From contig NZ_CP021645.1 in assembly GCF_006384975.1 (NCBI RefSeq), forward strand, positions 958,001 through 1,022,000: a DNA stretch of 64,000 nucleotides. Reading direction: 5' to 3'. The translations under genes and the position numbers were made by a program. Positions within the stretch are counted from its first letter, which is position 1. Every line of letters begins with the position of its first letter. Source of the DNA: Pseudomonas oryzihabitans. Its GTDB lineage: Bacteria; Pseudomonadota; Gammaproteobacteria; Pseudomonadales; Pseudomonadaceae. Under the pieces are notes generated by a model. It was not told the DNA's origin. It did not search any database and saw nothing but the letters and a program-made list of their open reading frames with translations. Positions 18,640 through 26,570 of the stretch are shown one piece after another.

Positions 18640-19793
18640 TGTCCCTCGCCAAGTCCGCTGCCCTGGAGTGGCTCGCCACCCAGCGCGAGCCCATGACCCG
18701 CCTGCTGCAACGCCTGGTCGATACCGATTCCAACAGTTACGACAAGGTCGGCGTCGATGCCGTCGGTGCGGTGCTCGCCGCGGCCCTGGCCGAGGATGGC
18801 ATCGACGTCGAGCGCACACCGATCGCCGACTTCGGCGACATTCTCGCCGCCCAGGTAGGCCCCGCCAGCGGTGCCAGCGTGCTGCTGCTGGGGCACCGCG
18901 ATACCGTCTTCCCGCCGGGTACGGTGGCCAGTCGCGGCTTCACCCGCGATGAAAAGCAGGCCTACGGACCGGGCGTCGCCGACATGAAGGGTGGTCTGGT
19001 GGCCAGCTGCTTCGCGCTACGCGCCCTCAAGCGCGCCGGCCAGTTGCCGTTCCCGGTCAGGGTGCTCTACACCGGTGACGAGGAAATCGGCTCCGGCAGC
19101 GCCCGCCCGCATCTGGAGGCAGCGGCGCGCGGGGCCCGTGCCGTGCTCAACTGCGAGCCCGGCCGCATCACCGGCAACGTGGTCAAGGCGCGCAAGGGCG
19201 GCGCCAGCCTCACCATCAGGGTAAGCGGGCGAGCGGCGCATTCCGGGGTCAACCACGCCGACGGCGCCAGCGCCATCCAGGCCCTGGCGCTCAAGGTCAT
19301 CAAGCTGCACGCCCTGACCGACTACGGCCGTGGCATCACCACCAACGTCGGCCTGATCGAGGGCGGTACCTCCAGCAATACCGTCGCCCCTAGCGCCACC
19401 GCACGACTGGACGTGCGCTTCGTCGCCCTGGCCGACTGGCCCGAGCTGCAGGCCCGCATCGCGGCCATCGTCGCCGAGGAAGAGCTGCCGGGTACCAGCG
19501 CCAGCCTCACGCCCACCGGTCTGTTCCTGCCCATGGAAGAGCATCTGAGCACCGACCTGCTCGCGCTCTACCAGCGTGAAGCGCGCGAACTCGGTTTCGC
19601 GGTGGAGGGCGAATTCACCGGCGGCTGCGCCGACTCCGGCTTTACCGCCAGCCTGGGTATACCCACTCTTTGTGGCCTGGGCCCGGTGGGCGGCAAGGTC
19701 CACACCGATGCCGAATTCCTCGTGCTCGACACCCTGGTCCCGCGCACCCAAGCGCTGGTCGCCACCATCCTGGCCCTGGCCGCCTCTGCCTGA
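18639..19793 (+). CDS. M20-family peptidase, carboxypeptidase G2-like
   Basis: A 384-residue M20 metallopeptidase similar in layout to glutamate carboxypeptidase (CPG2). His86 and Asp88 in LGHRDTVF, Asp115 in GVADMKGG and Glu148-Glu149 in TGDEEIGS are the expected zinc and catalytic positions; AHSGVNHADGASAI is the dimerisation-domain signature. The ATG at 18639 shares a base with the preceding stop (TAATG). A cytoplasmic hydrolase that likely removes a C-terminal residue from imported peptides or pteroyl/acyl-amino acids. Confidence 0.87.
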   Translation: MSLAKSAALEWLATQREPMTRLLQRLVDTDSNSYDKVGVDAVGAVLAAALAEDGIDVERTPIADFGDILAAQVGPASGASVLLLGHRDTVFPPGTVASRGFTRDEKQAYGPGVADMKGGLVASCFALRALKRAGQLPFPVRVLYTGDEEIGSGSARPHLEAAARGARAVLNCEPGRITGNVVKARKGGASLTIRVSGRAAHSGVNHADGASAIQALALKVIKLHALTDYGRGITTNVGLIEGGTSSNTVAPSATARLDVRFVALADWPELQARIAAIVAEEELPGTSASLTPTGLFLPMEEHLSTDLLALYQREARELGFAVEGEFTGGCADSGFTASLGIPTLCGLGPVGGKVHTDAEFLVLDTLVPRTQALVATILALAASA

Positions 19794-20210
19794 TCTTTGA
19801 GATTGCGCATCGGTGGCGCCTCAGCTGGACTGTACGACGCGAGCGATGACTGCTTCTTCAACACTGAGGCGAAGTCTCGCGTCGCGATACAGGAGTTCGG
19901 ATGCGGCGGACGATCAATACGGAGATCCCATCCGAATTGAAGACGTCACCCTCCAGTTCCACTGTTCATCTGGTGCTCAACGCCTACAAAATTACCGAGG
20001 CGCGTATGTCGGACACAATCGCTACTAAACATTGAACCGACTAAAAGCCGCTTGTGACCACCGATGTCATAGAGGCTCACCCGAAAGGGTGAATCCCCTA
20101 CAGCGTAATCAATATCAGTAGATTTTCAATCATCAAAAATATATTAGGCAGATTGAAAAGCGAAGGCAGGGCTAGATGTAGTTAAAGGTCGGTTTGCGAT
20201 GACTTTATTG
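19794..20210. other. Intergenic, no gene seen
   Basis: About 420 bases between the peptidase operon and the convergent lipoprotein gene. Base composition shifts from GC-rich to AT-rich here. A small stem-loop (TCACCC-GAAA-GGGTGA, about 20079-20094) lacks a T-run and is a weak terminator candidate. I see no credible coding frame or RNA gene. Confidence 0.5.
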
Positions 20211-21140
20211 TTAATTTTTTGTTTTGCTCCAAGCCTCAAGTAGCGACTTTGATTGCGCAACAGTGGTCGCAACCAATTCAATACCTGTCGTGTCCGTTGT
20301 GGCGGCTGCTGCTAGGTTGGCACCGCATACTGAGTGAAAACTTATGGTGCCCTTCTTAGGCAGTGGAATGGTTTGAACGTAACTGGGGTCTGCAACTTTC
20401 GTAGTGAACGATTTTCCTCTAAACTTTCCGCTTCGAATTTCCACATTGATGGTTCGGCAGGCAGAAGTGAGCAATACGTGGCGCATCTGGTTGAGTTCTC
20501 CTCGCGATTCTTTGTCTCTAAAGAGCGCTGCTCCTGGCGGAGCGTCTTCAAGAAAGTTGACAAATAGAGTTATGGAGGATTTTCCAGATTTTAGCACGAA
20601 CTCTTGGTTAATCTTTACCCTAGGAAAATCATACGGGTCGAAGGCTACTGGATAGGGTTCCTGTGGCGGTGTGGCTACCGGATCTGCCGATATGGCTCCA
20701 AGCACGTTACCCTCAAGGGTGCCACTCCAGAAGGGGCTTTTCACAATGCTTAGCCCATCCACAGCGGCGGCCCCAATTGCTGAGATGACAGTTTTTCGAT
20801 TATCCACCACCTCAGTCCCTACGCTTGCAAGAAGATCAGTATTGGAAATTTTAGTCCATTGTAGTGTGGTTTTGCGCCCCCAAGGATCATTGGCTGCGAC
20901 TGCGAGAAATGTCTTCGACTCTGCAGGAACAGCGGTCAGTTCTATTCCCGACTCTCCTGAACTGATGCGCTCCCCGTTTTTGTCTTTCGGATAATCAATT
21001 ACGATGATTGACTTGGGCAAGGCGTAACGCATCCGTCCCTCTGGATCCCACCCATCTAGCTTCTTATACTCTACTGTCGGTAACGAGCCGCAACCGGCCA
21101 GTGCTCCTAATGCTACGAAAGCCCACTTGCACTTTTTCAT
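20211..21140 (-). CDS. Hypothetical lipoprotein
   Basis: A 309-residue protein with a lipoprotein signal (MKKCKWAFVALGALAGC; lipobox LAGC), so it is likely anchored to the inner or outer membrane. The ATG at 21140 is preceded by GGAGGG. The rest is soluble and mostly beta-rich in appearance; I recognise no domain. The gene is clearly AT-richer than its neighbours, uses codons unlike the core genes and is flanked by AT-rich spacers, which points to horizontal acquisition. It stands alone. Confidence 0.7.
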   Translation of the reverse strand: MKKCKWAFVALGALAGCGSLPTVEYKKLDGWDPEGRMRYALPKSIIVIDYPKDKNGERISSGESGIELTAVPAESKTFLAVAANDPWGRKTTLQWTKISNTDLLASVGTEVVDNRKTVISAIGAAAVDGLSIVKSPFWSGTLEGNVLGAISADPVATPPQEPYPVAFDPYDFPRVKINQEFVLKSGKSSITLFVNFLEDAPPGAALFRDKESRGELNQMRHVLLTSACRTINVEIRSGKFRGKSFTTKVADPSYVQTIPLPKKGTISFHSVCGANLAAAATTDTTGIELVATTVAQSKSLLEAWSKTKN

Positions 21141-21460
21141 CGCAATGCCCTCCGTTGCACGGCCCCAAACGGCCGACTCAAGCAATAGATTGCTCCGACA
21201 TGTTTTTATGTCAAGTGTCAAAAACAGTGACGACCACTCTTGCCGTTTTTAGATAACATTGTGCTGGTAAGCTGGAAGCCGGGATTAGCTCCTTCCTATA
21301 AGGGTTTAGTTCTTTTTTCCTAAGTGCACGGCATTCAATAGGAAAAATTAATTCCGCATAAAATAAGGATTGAATAGAAAATCAATCCATTAAGAAAAAG
21401 AGCATTTGACTCGGGAGCCCTGGGAGCAAAAACCCTCCTACGGTGCTCTGTAGCCTCTTA

Positions 21461-21931
21461 CTAGATGGGCAACAACCCATCGGTCTTGATCTCGTTCAGC
21501 ACGAAAAAGGTGCGTACCTGGCGCACGCCGGGCAGGGCGATCAGCCGCTCGCTGTGCAAGCGATTGAAGGCCGCGATGTCCTTGACCCTGAGCTTGATGA
21601 AGTAATCGACGTCACCGGCCACCAGGTAGCACTCGAGGACCTGGGGCAGGGCGCGCGCGGCTGCCTCGAAGGCCTGGAAGGAGTCCGGCGTCGACCTATC
21701 CAGCACCACGCCCACCAGCACCGCGGTTTCCCGCTGCACTGCCTTGGGGTCCACATGCGCCCTGACACCGGTGATGACGCCGCTCTCGAACAGCTTGCGC
21801 GTGTGGTTCCAACAGGCGCTCGGACTCAGGGAAACTTGGCGCGCCAACTCGGCATTGCTCAGGCGTCCATCCTGCTGCAGCGCCCGTAGGATCTTGCGTT
21901 CGACGGGGGTCAGTTCAACGGCTTCATTCAT
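21461..21931 (-). CDS. acdR: Lrp/AsnC-family regulator of ACC deaminase
   Basis: A 156-residue Lrp-type regulator: N-terminal helix-turn-helix (LSNAELARQVSLSPSACWNH, about 24-43) and a C-terminal RAM ligand-binding domain (CYLVAGDVDYFIKLRVKDI). It is divergent from acdS, the arrangement known for AcdR-AcdS in Pseudomonas, where the Lrp protein activates the deaminase gene. The ATG at 21931 has GGAG nine bases upstream; a much longer open frame through the acdS region on this strand is a shadow. The 159-base space to acdS should hold the Lrp box. Confidence 0.87.
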   Translation of the reverse strand: MNEAVELTPVERKILRALQQDGRLSNAELARQVSLSPSACWNHTRKLFESGVITGVRAHVDPKAVQRETAVLVGVVLDRSTPDSFQAFEAAARALPQVLECYLVAGDVDYFIKLRVKDIAAFNRLHSERLIALPGVRQVRTFFVLNEIKTDGLLPI

Positions 21932-22090
21932 CGAAAGAATCTCCATTAAAAATTGGTTTTTACTGAACGCTATGACCGATAGGTCGCAATTACAGAAAGA
22001 AAAGCATCTTTCGTACCGCATCTTCGAAAGCACCTTTTTCGAGGTTTTCCCTAGCATTGAAAGCGTTCTCTCACCACTGGAGTCGCCGCC

Positions 22091-23104
22091 ATGTCCCTGG
22101 ATCTCGAAAAACGTTTCCCCCGCGTCAAGCTCGGTTATTTCCCGTCGCCCCTGCACAAGCTCGAGCGCATGTCGAAAGACCTCGGTGTCGAAATCTGGGC
22201 CAAGCGCGATGACGTCTCGTCCGGCCTCGCCTATGGCGGTAACAAGGTGCGCAAGCTGGAATGGCTGGCCGCCGATGCCCTGGCCAAGGGCTGCGACACT
22301 CTGGTGTCCATCGGCAACATCCAGTCCAACCATACCCGCCAGGTCGCCGCCGTCGCCGCGGCGCTGGGTCTGAAGTGCCGCCTGGTCCAGGAAGAGTGGA
22401 CCAAGTGGGAAGACCCGGTATACGACAAGGTCGGCAACATCCTGCTGTCCCGCCTCATGGGCGCCAAGACGCTGCTCGAAGGCGAGGGCTACTCCACCGC
22501 GGTGAAGGCCACCTGGGAACGTGCCCTGGAAGAGGTGCGCCGTGAAGGCGGCAAGCCCTACGCCATCCCCGCTGGCGCCTCGGACCATCCGCTGGGTGGC
22601 CTCGGCTACGCGCATTTCGCCGACGAGTTGGCCGCCCAGGAACAAGACCTCGGCATCTTCTTCGATACCGTGATCACGGCGACCTGCACCGGTTCCACCC
22701 AGGGTGGCATGGTGGTGGGCTTCCGCGCCCAGGAGCGTGAGCGCCGGCTGATCGGTATCGATACCGCCGCCGATGCCGAGATGACCCGCACCGCCGTCAC
22801 CAAGATCGCCCGCAACACTGCCGAACTGATCGGCCTGAACAAGGAGATCCGCGACGAGGACGTGATCATCGATCCGCGCTTCTGCGGCCCGGACTATGGC
22901 TTGCCGGACGGCCCGACGGTCGAGGCCATCCGCTACACCGCGCAGATGGAAGCGATGCTGACCGACCCGGTCTATGAAGGGAAATCCATCGCTGGCCTGA
23001 TCGCCATGGCCCGCAGCGGCGAACTGCCCAAGGGCAGCCGGGTGCTCTATGTGCACCTCGGCGGTGCGCCGGCGCTCAACGCCTACCACAACGCCTTCGA
23101 GTAA
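22091..23104 (+). CDS. acdS: 1-aminocyclopropane-1-carboxylate (ACC) deaminase
   Basis: A 337-residue PLP enzyme that splits ACC into 2-oxobutanoate and ammonia, lowering ethylene in plant hosts. Lys52 in GGNKVRK binds PLP. Two residues that separate true ACC deaminases from D-cysteine desulfhydrases are both of the deaminase type: Glu296 in VYEGK and Leu323 in HLGG (equivalents of Glu295/Leu322). Length is normal, GGAG precedes the ATG. Divergent acdR supports the call. The gene is GC-rich like the core genome although AT-rich segments flank the locus. Confidence 0.92.
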   Translation: MSLDLEKRFPRVKLGYFPSPLHKLERMSKDLGVEIWAKRDDVSSGLAYGGNKVRKLEWLAADALAKGCDTLVSIGNIQSNHTRQVAAVAAALGLKCRLVQEEWTKWEDPVYDKVGNILLSRLMGAKTLLEGEGYSTAVKATWERALEEVRREGGKPYAIPAGASDHPLGGLGYAHFADELAAQEQDLGIFFDTVITATCTGSTQGGMVVGFRAQERERRLIGIDTAADAEMTRTAVTKIARNTAELIGLNKEIRDEDVIIDPRFCGPDYGLPDGPTVEAIRYTAQMEAMLTDPVYEGKSIAGLIAMARSGELPKGSRVLYVHLGGAPALNAYHNAFE

Positions 23105-23152
23105 CCCCAGGCCACCCAGACCCAGCCACGTCCGGTCAAGAGGAAATCCAGC

Positions 23153-23557
23153 ATGGCGATCCCCCCATGGAAAACCCTGGACCACACCCGACCGGCCGTG
23201 GCGCTGGTCATCCTGCATGGCAGCCTCGAGCTGGCGGTAGCGAACGCGCTACTAGCCGGCCTGCCCAGTTGCCTAGAGCTTCCCGTCCTGCAATTGGACG
23301 AGGTTACCGCCTTACATGACGACTGGGCATCCCACGGCTCGGGAAGCCAGGTCGCCAGCCAACTGGCCCGCCTGGGCAGCGATTGCCTGCTGCTGGCCGT
23401 CGAACCGGAAGGGTCGAACGAACTCGAGTGGCTCGGCTCGGTTACCGGTCAGCGGCTGCTGCATTTCCACACCGGGGCGCAGGTGCCGGTTGAGGATTTG
23501 GTCGCGCAGCTGCAGCAGATCAGGCGGGAGCGGTTGTTGTCGGTGTTGCCGCTTTGA
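23153..23557 (+). CDS. Hypothetical protein downstream of acdS
   Basis: A 134-residue soluble protein with no signal peptide or membrane segment, about 48 bases after acdS on the same strand and preceded by AGAGGAAAT, so probably co-transcribed. I recognise no domain. It is leucine-rich with an alternating beta/alpha look. Nearness to acdS suggests a role tied to ACC use, but nothing in the sequence proves it. Confidence 0.65.
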   Translation: MAIPPWKTLDHTRPAVALVILHGSLELAVANALLAGLPSCLELPVLQLDEVTALHDDWASHGSGSQVASQLARLGSDCLLLAVEPEGSNELEWLGSVTGQRLLHFHTGAQVPVEDLVAQLQQIRRERLLSVLPL

Positions 23558-23663
23558 ATGACTAGAGCGATTTATGGCAGTTTGATATCTTTTCTCTCGG
23601 TTATGGGATGAGATCTCCGACTAGGAATCTCAGTCTTGGGCTTAGGAGAAGGTAGGCGAACGA

Positions 23664-24416
23664 GTGGTAAGTCGAAATAATCGAGATGAGTTTGGAGCGG
23701 CGAATACTCGTATTTTGCAAGAGCGTGTTGGCAACAAGTGTTCTAATCCAGATTGTCGAAGAACTACCTCTGGTCCAAATTTTCAAGAGGATAAATCTAC
23801 GAGGATTGGGGTTGCTGCTCACATTACCGCTGCTGCACCCGGCGGTCCTCGTTTTGATTCTTCCCTTACGCCGTCTGAGCGTAGCTCAATCTGGAATGGC
23901 ATTTGGCTATGCCAGACTTGCTCTCGATTAGTCGACGTCGACCAGTTCCGATATCCGGCAGTAATGCTTCATCAGTGGAAGCACGACGCGGAGAATAGTG
24001 TGCTGGAAGAAATCGAAGGAAAAACCAAGCCGCTGAGGGTAAGTTACCCCTCTGAGCCCGAGGAAAAAGAGGGATGGATTTGTCCGTACTGCAAAACAAT
24101 AGCCGATTACGATCAGCTGGTTTGTCTCGGGTGTCACGCCGATATTGTTCATGGATCAACAAATAAAGAGCGTGAGGAAGCCGCAAAATTTGGACTGATG
24201 ATCGGCGGAGCTTTTTCATTTTTACTATTCATGCTTTTTCCAGGCTGGTTAAATTCAACTTTTGACTGGCATGTTCCGGTGGCATTTGGCTTTGGCTTCT
24301 ATGCACTTTTGTTAGGGGTAGTGGTTAGCGTAGCCTTGGCTAAATTATGTCTTTCTTTCGAAGTCAGACGTCGCGCCTCTCAGCCGCCTAGATTTTTTAG
24401 AAATACTTTAAATTGA
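23664..24416 (+). CDS. HNH-like treble-clef / zinc-ribbon membrane protein
   Basis: A 250-residue protein in AT-rich DNA. Residues 26-110 carry Cys26, Cys31, the motif GVAAHITAAAPGGPRFD (His53), and NGIWLCQTC (Cys83, Cys86), the layout of an HNH-like nuclease fold found at the N-terminus of many accessory proteins. A second Cys4 zinc ribbon follows (Cys140, Cys143, Cys154, Cys157), then two hydrophobic helices (about 177-195 and 204-230). The start is probably GTG at 23664. The mix of a nuclease-like domain with membrane anchors is unusual and resembles defence effectors, but function is unproven. It faces away from the two-gene module downstream. Confidence 0.7.
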   Translation: MVSRNNRDEFGAANTRILQERVGNKCSNPDCRRTTSGPNFQEDKSTRIGVAAHITAAAPGGPRFDSSLTPSERSSIWNGIWLCQTCSRLVDVDQFRYPAVMLHQWKHDAENSVLEEIEGKTKPLRVSYPSEPEEKEGWICPYCKTIADYDQLVCLGCHADIVHGSTNKEREEAAKFGLMIGGAFSFLLFMLFPGWLNSTFDWHVPVAFGFGFYALLLGVVVSVALAKLCLSFEVRRRASQPPRFFRNTLN

Positions 24417-24740
24417 CCTACCTTGGTTAGCGAGATGAGCTCCTAGAAGAAATCATGCTAGATGATCCGGACTTTAGCTCTAGCAGCCCTAAGCGCCTTA
24501 CGAAATGAAGTCTACGCATCATAGGGAAATAGCATATGGCTTGTCTGGAAATTCGCCGAGCGAAGGCTAGGCGAAAATCAGTGAGGAGGGATGGTTCTAA
24601 GTGGTAAATTAAAATTCTGAGTTGATTTTCTAATGCAGGACGGAAAAGTACAGGAACTTTCCCGAACAGCTTAACGTGGTAGTTGCACTAAGGAAGTGCA
24701 AAAGCTTGATGTTACTCTAATGTATCCCCCATTTTGGCAA
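24417..24740. other. AT-rich intergenic, no gene seen
   Basis: About 320 bases between two convergent genes. It is AT-rich and has no open frame of note. I see no clear terminator hairpin with a T-run for either gene and no transposase remnant. Confidence 0.45.
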
Positions 24741-26570
24741 CTAAACGAGATGAATTTTTTTGTGTTCGCTTGGACTCAGGTTTGCACTGGTTCGGCGCGA
24801 GGACCAATAAACCGAGTGAGCCTGGAGAGTTTCTAAGGTAGGTTGCCAAGTATCTGAAACCACACTTGAAACGGGCTCTTCCCTCTTAATTAGTGGGAAC
24901 CAAAGCTGTGGCGGCAATGGAAGCCGACTATGACGGCAGGCCATTACAAAGACCGGCCAATGGCCAAGGCGTACAGAAGACAGAGCAGTATAGTGCCCCC
25001 CGTCAGAACACTCCCTTATTAGGATATCTCTGGCTGCAGCACCATCGGCTGTGATAGGTATGTCACAAAGGGCAAAGCCATGCGAGGAGTCACCGTGATA
25101 CAGGGCAACCTCCGTATCAGGCCCGGGCATCCAAAGCTGGTGATTGCAATGCTTCATTTCGCTTCGTGCGAATCTAGCGAAATGTTCGCTAGCCTCCGTT
25201 TTGCCACCCAGGGTGGAAAAGAGCAGCATGATCGGAATGAGAGTGCTACCCTTTGTATGCTGCGCCCGACATTCTTCAGTCCTGGCCTGGGGATGCCTTA
25301 TAAGCTCCTGGTAGCTGCCGTAAATGGTTGGGTATCGATAGTGTCTAATAAAATTGAAGTGGTAGTAGTTTAGAAGCTCACGGCAGTATTCCTTCGCATG
25401 GCTGCGCCAGTCTTTCATCATCGATAGGAAGGTTAAAGCGCAACTGATATTAGTGACTTGCTCATCGGCTATTGGCGAGAACAGAGCTTGATTATTATTG
25501 ATGAGTTCGACGATGTGCCGGGCAAGATCAGATGCTTCCTCCGGTACATCTGAGGTATCAAGCACTTGTAGCGCATTTGTATCTAAGTGAGGCCAGAGCA
25601 CCCACAGCCCCCTGACCGCGATACGTCCCAAAACCTCAAACAGCTTGAGGTTGATGTCCACTGCACTGTGGGAATTTACGGAGCTGGCTAACGCATCTCG
25701 TTTGGCCGTCAGCGGCAGAATTTTAACTTCTATCAGCTCTGACCAGATATTGGTGTGCAGATCGAGCAGTTCATTGAAGGTCAACCCAATATGCTTGTGT
25801 CCTATCGATGCATCCTCAATATCTCTCTTGACCAGCTCCCATGCACGTAGAATAACTAGTTCGCTGGCTCGATATGGGGCTTCTAGGTTTTCCTGCGTGC
25901 GCGCCCAGACGAACAGCACCGAGAGACAAATATACATTTGTCTTAGCGTGGCAAGCCGCTGGGAGGCTTCGAGGTTTTCGGCCTTCACTAACCCTTCAAT
26001 TAATGCGGTAAAGTGGCGAATTGAGACATCAGGCTCATCAAGCATTGCGATAGACTTCTGGAAGTGAGACTGCAGGGTCTTGCTTACGTGCTGGTGCTGG
26101 AGCACTCCATTAGCAAGCAAGCCTGCCATGTAATCGCCATTCCACTCCTCAAAGGAAATTCGGTCATTAGCAAGCCTGCTCATCAAGCCTGTCAAATTAT
26201 CTCTTACAGCCTCTTTAACATCACCCCCGAAGCACAGGCAGATTACAATCCTCAATGACTCGTATTGGGTAGAAATCCGCTTGGGGATGTATACGTCTAT
26301 GATGTCGTTGATTGAAGTTCTTACCCCTTGGGGTACTGCGTCCCACTCTGCCCGAGTTAGGTCTCCCTGCTTGATTGTAAACAGGTAAAGCTTCCGCTCA
26401 CCATCTATCTCTGGGCCTACAGCGGCCACATCAACTCCAAATTGACGTGGCCCCGTCGATGGACGCGAGATAACATTAAAGCCAAGTTCGCTCAACAGAT
26501 CGGGTAAAACGACGTCCAGTTCATTACGCTCGCGGAGCGAAGCGAGGTATTCACGGAATACGAGTTTCAT
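24741..26570 (-). CDS. Large protein with N-terminal PD-(D/E)XK nuclease-like domain
   Basis: A 609-residue protein in AT-rich DNA. Residues 20-100 look like an Mrr-type restriction-endonuclease fold: Glu28 in a helix, Asp47 in QFGVDVAAVG, and Lys67 in LYLFTIKQGDLTRAEWD. The position two before Lys67, normally Glu or Gln, is Thr65, so catalysis may be altered. The rest (about 150-600) is mostly helical and matches nothing I know. Its ATG overlaps the stop of the HEAT-like gene by four bases (ATGA), so both are made together. Candidate nuclease effector of a two-gene system; defence is inference. Confidence 0.72.
   Translation of the reverse strand: MKLVFREYLASLRERNELDVVLPDLLSELGFNVISRPSTGPRQFGVDVAAVGPEIDGERKLYLFTIKQGDLTRAEWDAVPQGVRTSINDIIDVYIPKRISTQYESLRIVICLCFGGDVKEAVRDNLTGLMSRLANDRISFEEWNGDYMAGLLANGVLQHQHVSKTLQSHFQKSIAMLDEPDVSIRHFTALIEGLVKAENLEASQRLATLRQMYICLSVLFVWARTQENLEAPYRASELVILRAWELVKRDIEDASIGHKHIGLTFNELLDLHTNIWSELIEVKILPLTAKRDALASSVNSHSAVDINLKLFEVLGRIAVRGLWVLWPHLDTNALQVLDTSDVPEEASDLARHIVELINNNQALFSPIADEQVTNISCALTFLSMMKDWRSHAKEYCRELLNYYHFNFIRHYRYPTIYGSYQELIRHPQARTEECRAQHTKGSTLIPIMLLFSTLGGKTEASEHFARFARSEMKHCNHQLWMPGPDTEVALYHGDSSHGFALCDIPITADGAAARDILIRECSDGGHYTALSSVRLGHWPVFVMACRHSRLPLPPQLWFPLIKREEPVSSVVSDTWQPTLETLQAHSVYWSSRRTSANLSPSEHKKIHLV

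Noticed and set aside
15982..18819. 945-codon minus-strand open frame
   Set aside because: Shadow of the ABC ATPase and M20 genes; composition (His/Gln/Gly-rich) is typical of antisense frames in high-GC DNA.
21352..21375. CGCATAA-containing AT-rich segment as a second dif-like site
   Set aside because: Only part of a XerC arm matches and there is no XerD arm, so it cannot be called a dif copy.
22091..23104. D-cysteine desulfhydrase instead of ACC deaminase
   Set aside because: The two discriminating residues are Glu296 and Leu323, as in true ACC deaminases, and an AcdR-like regulator is divergent.
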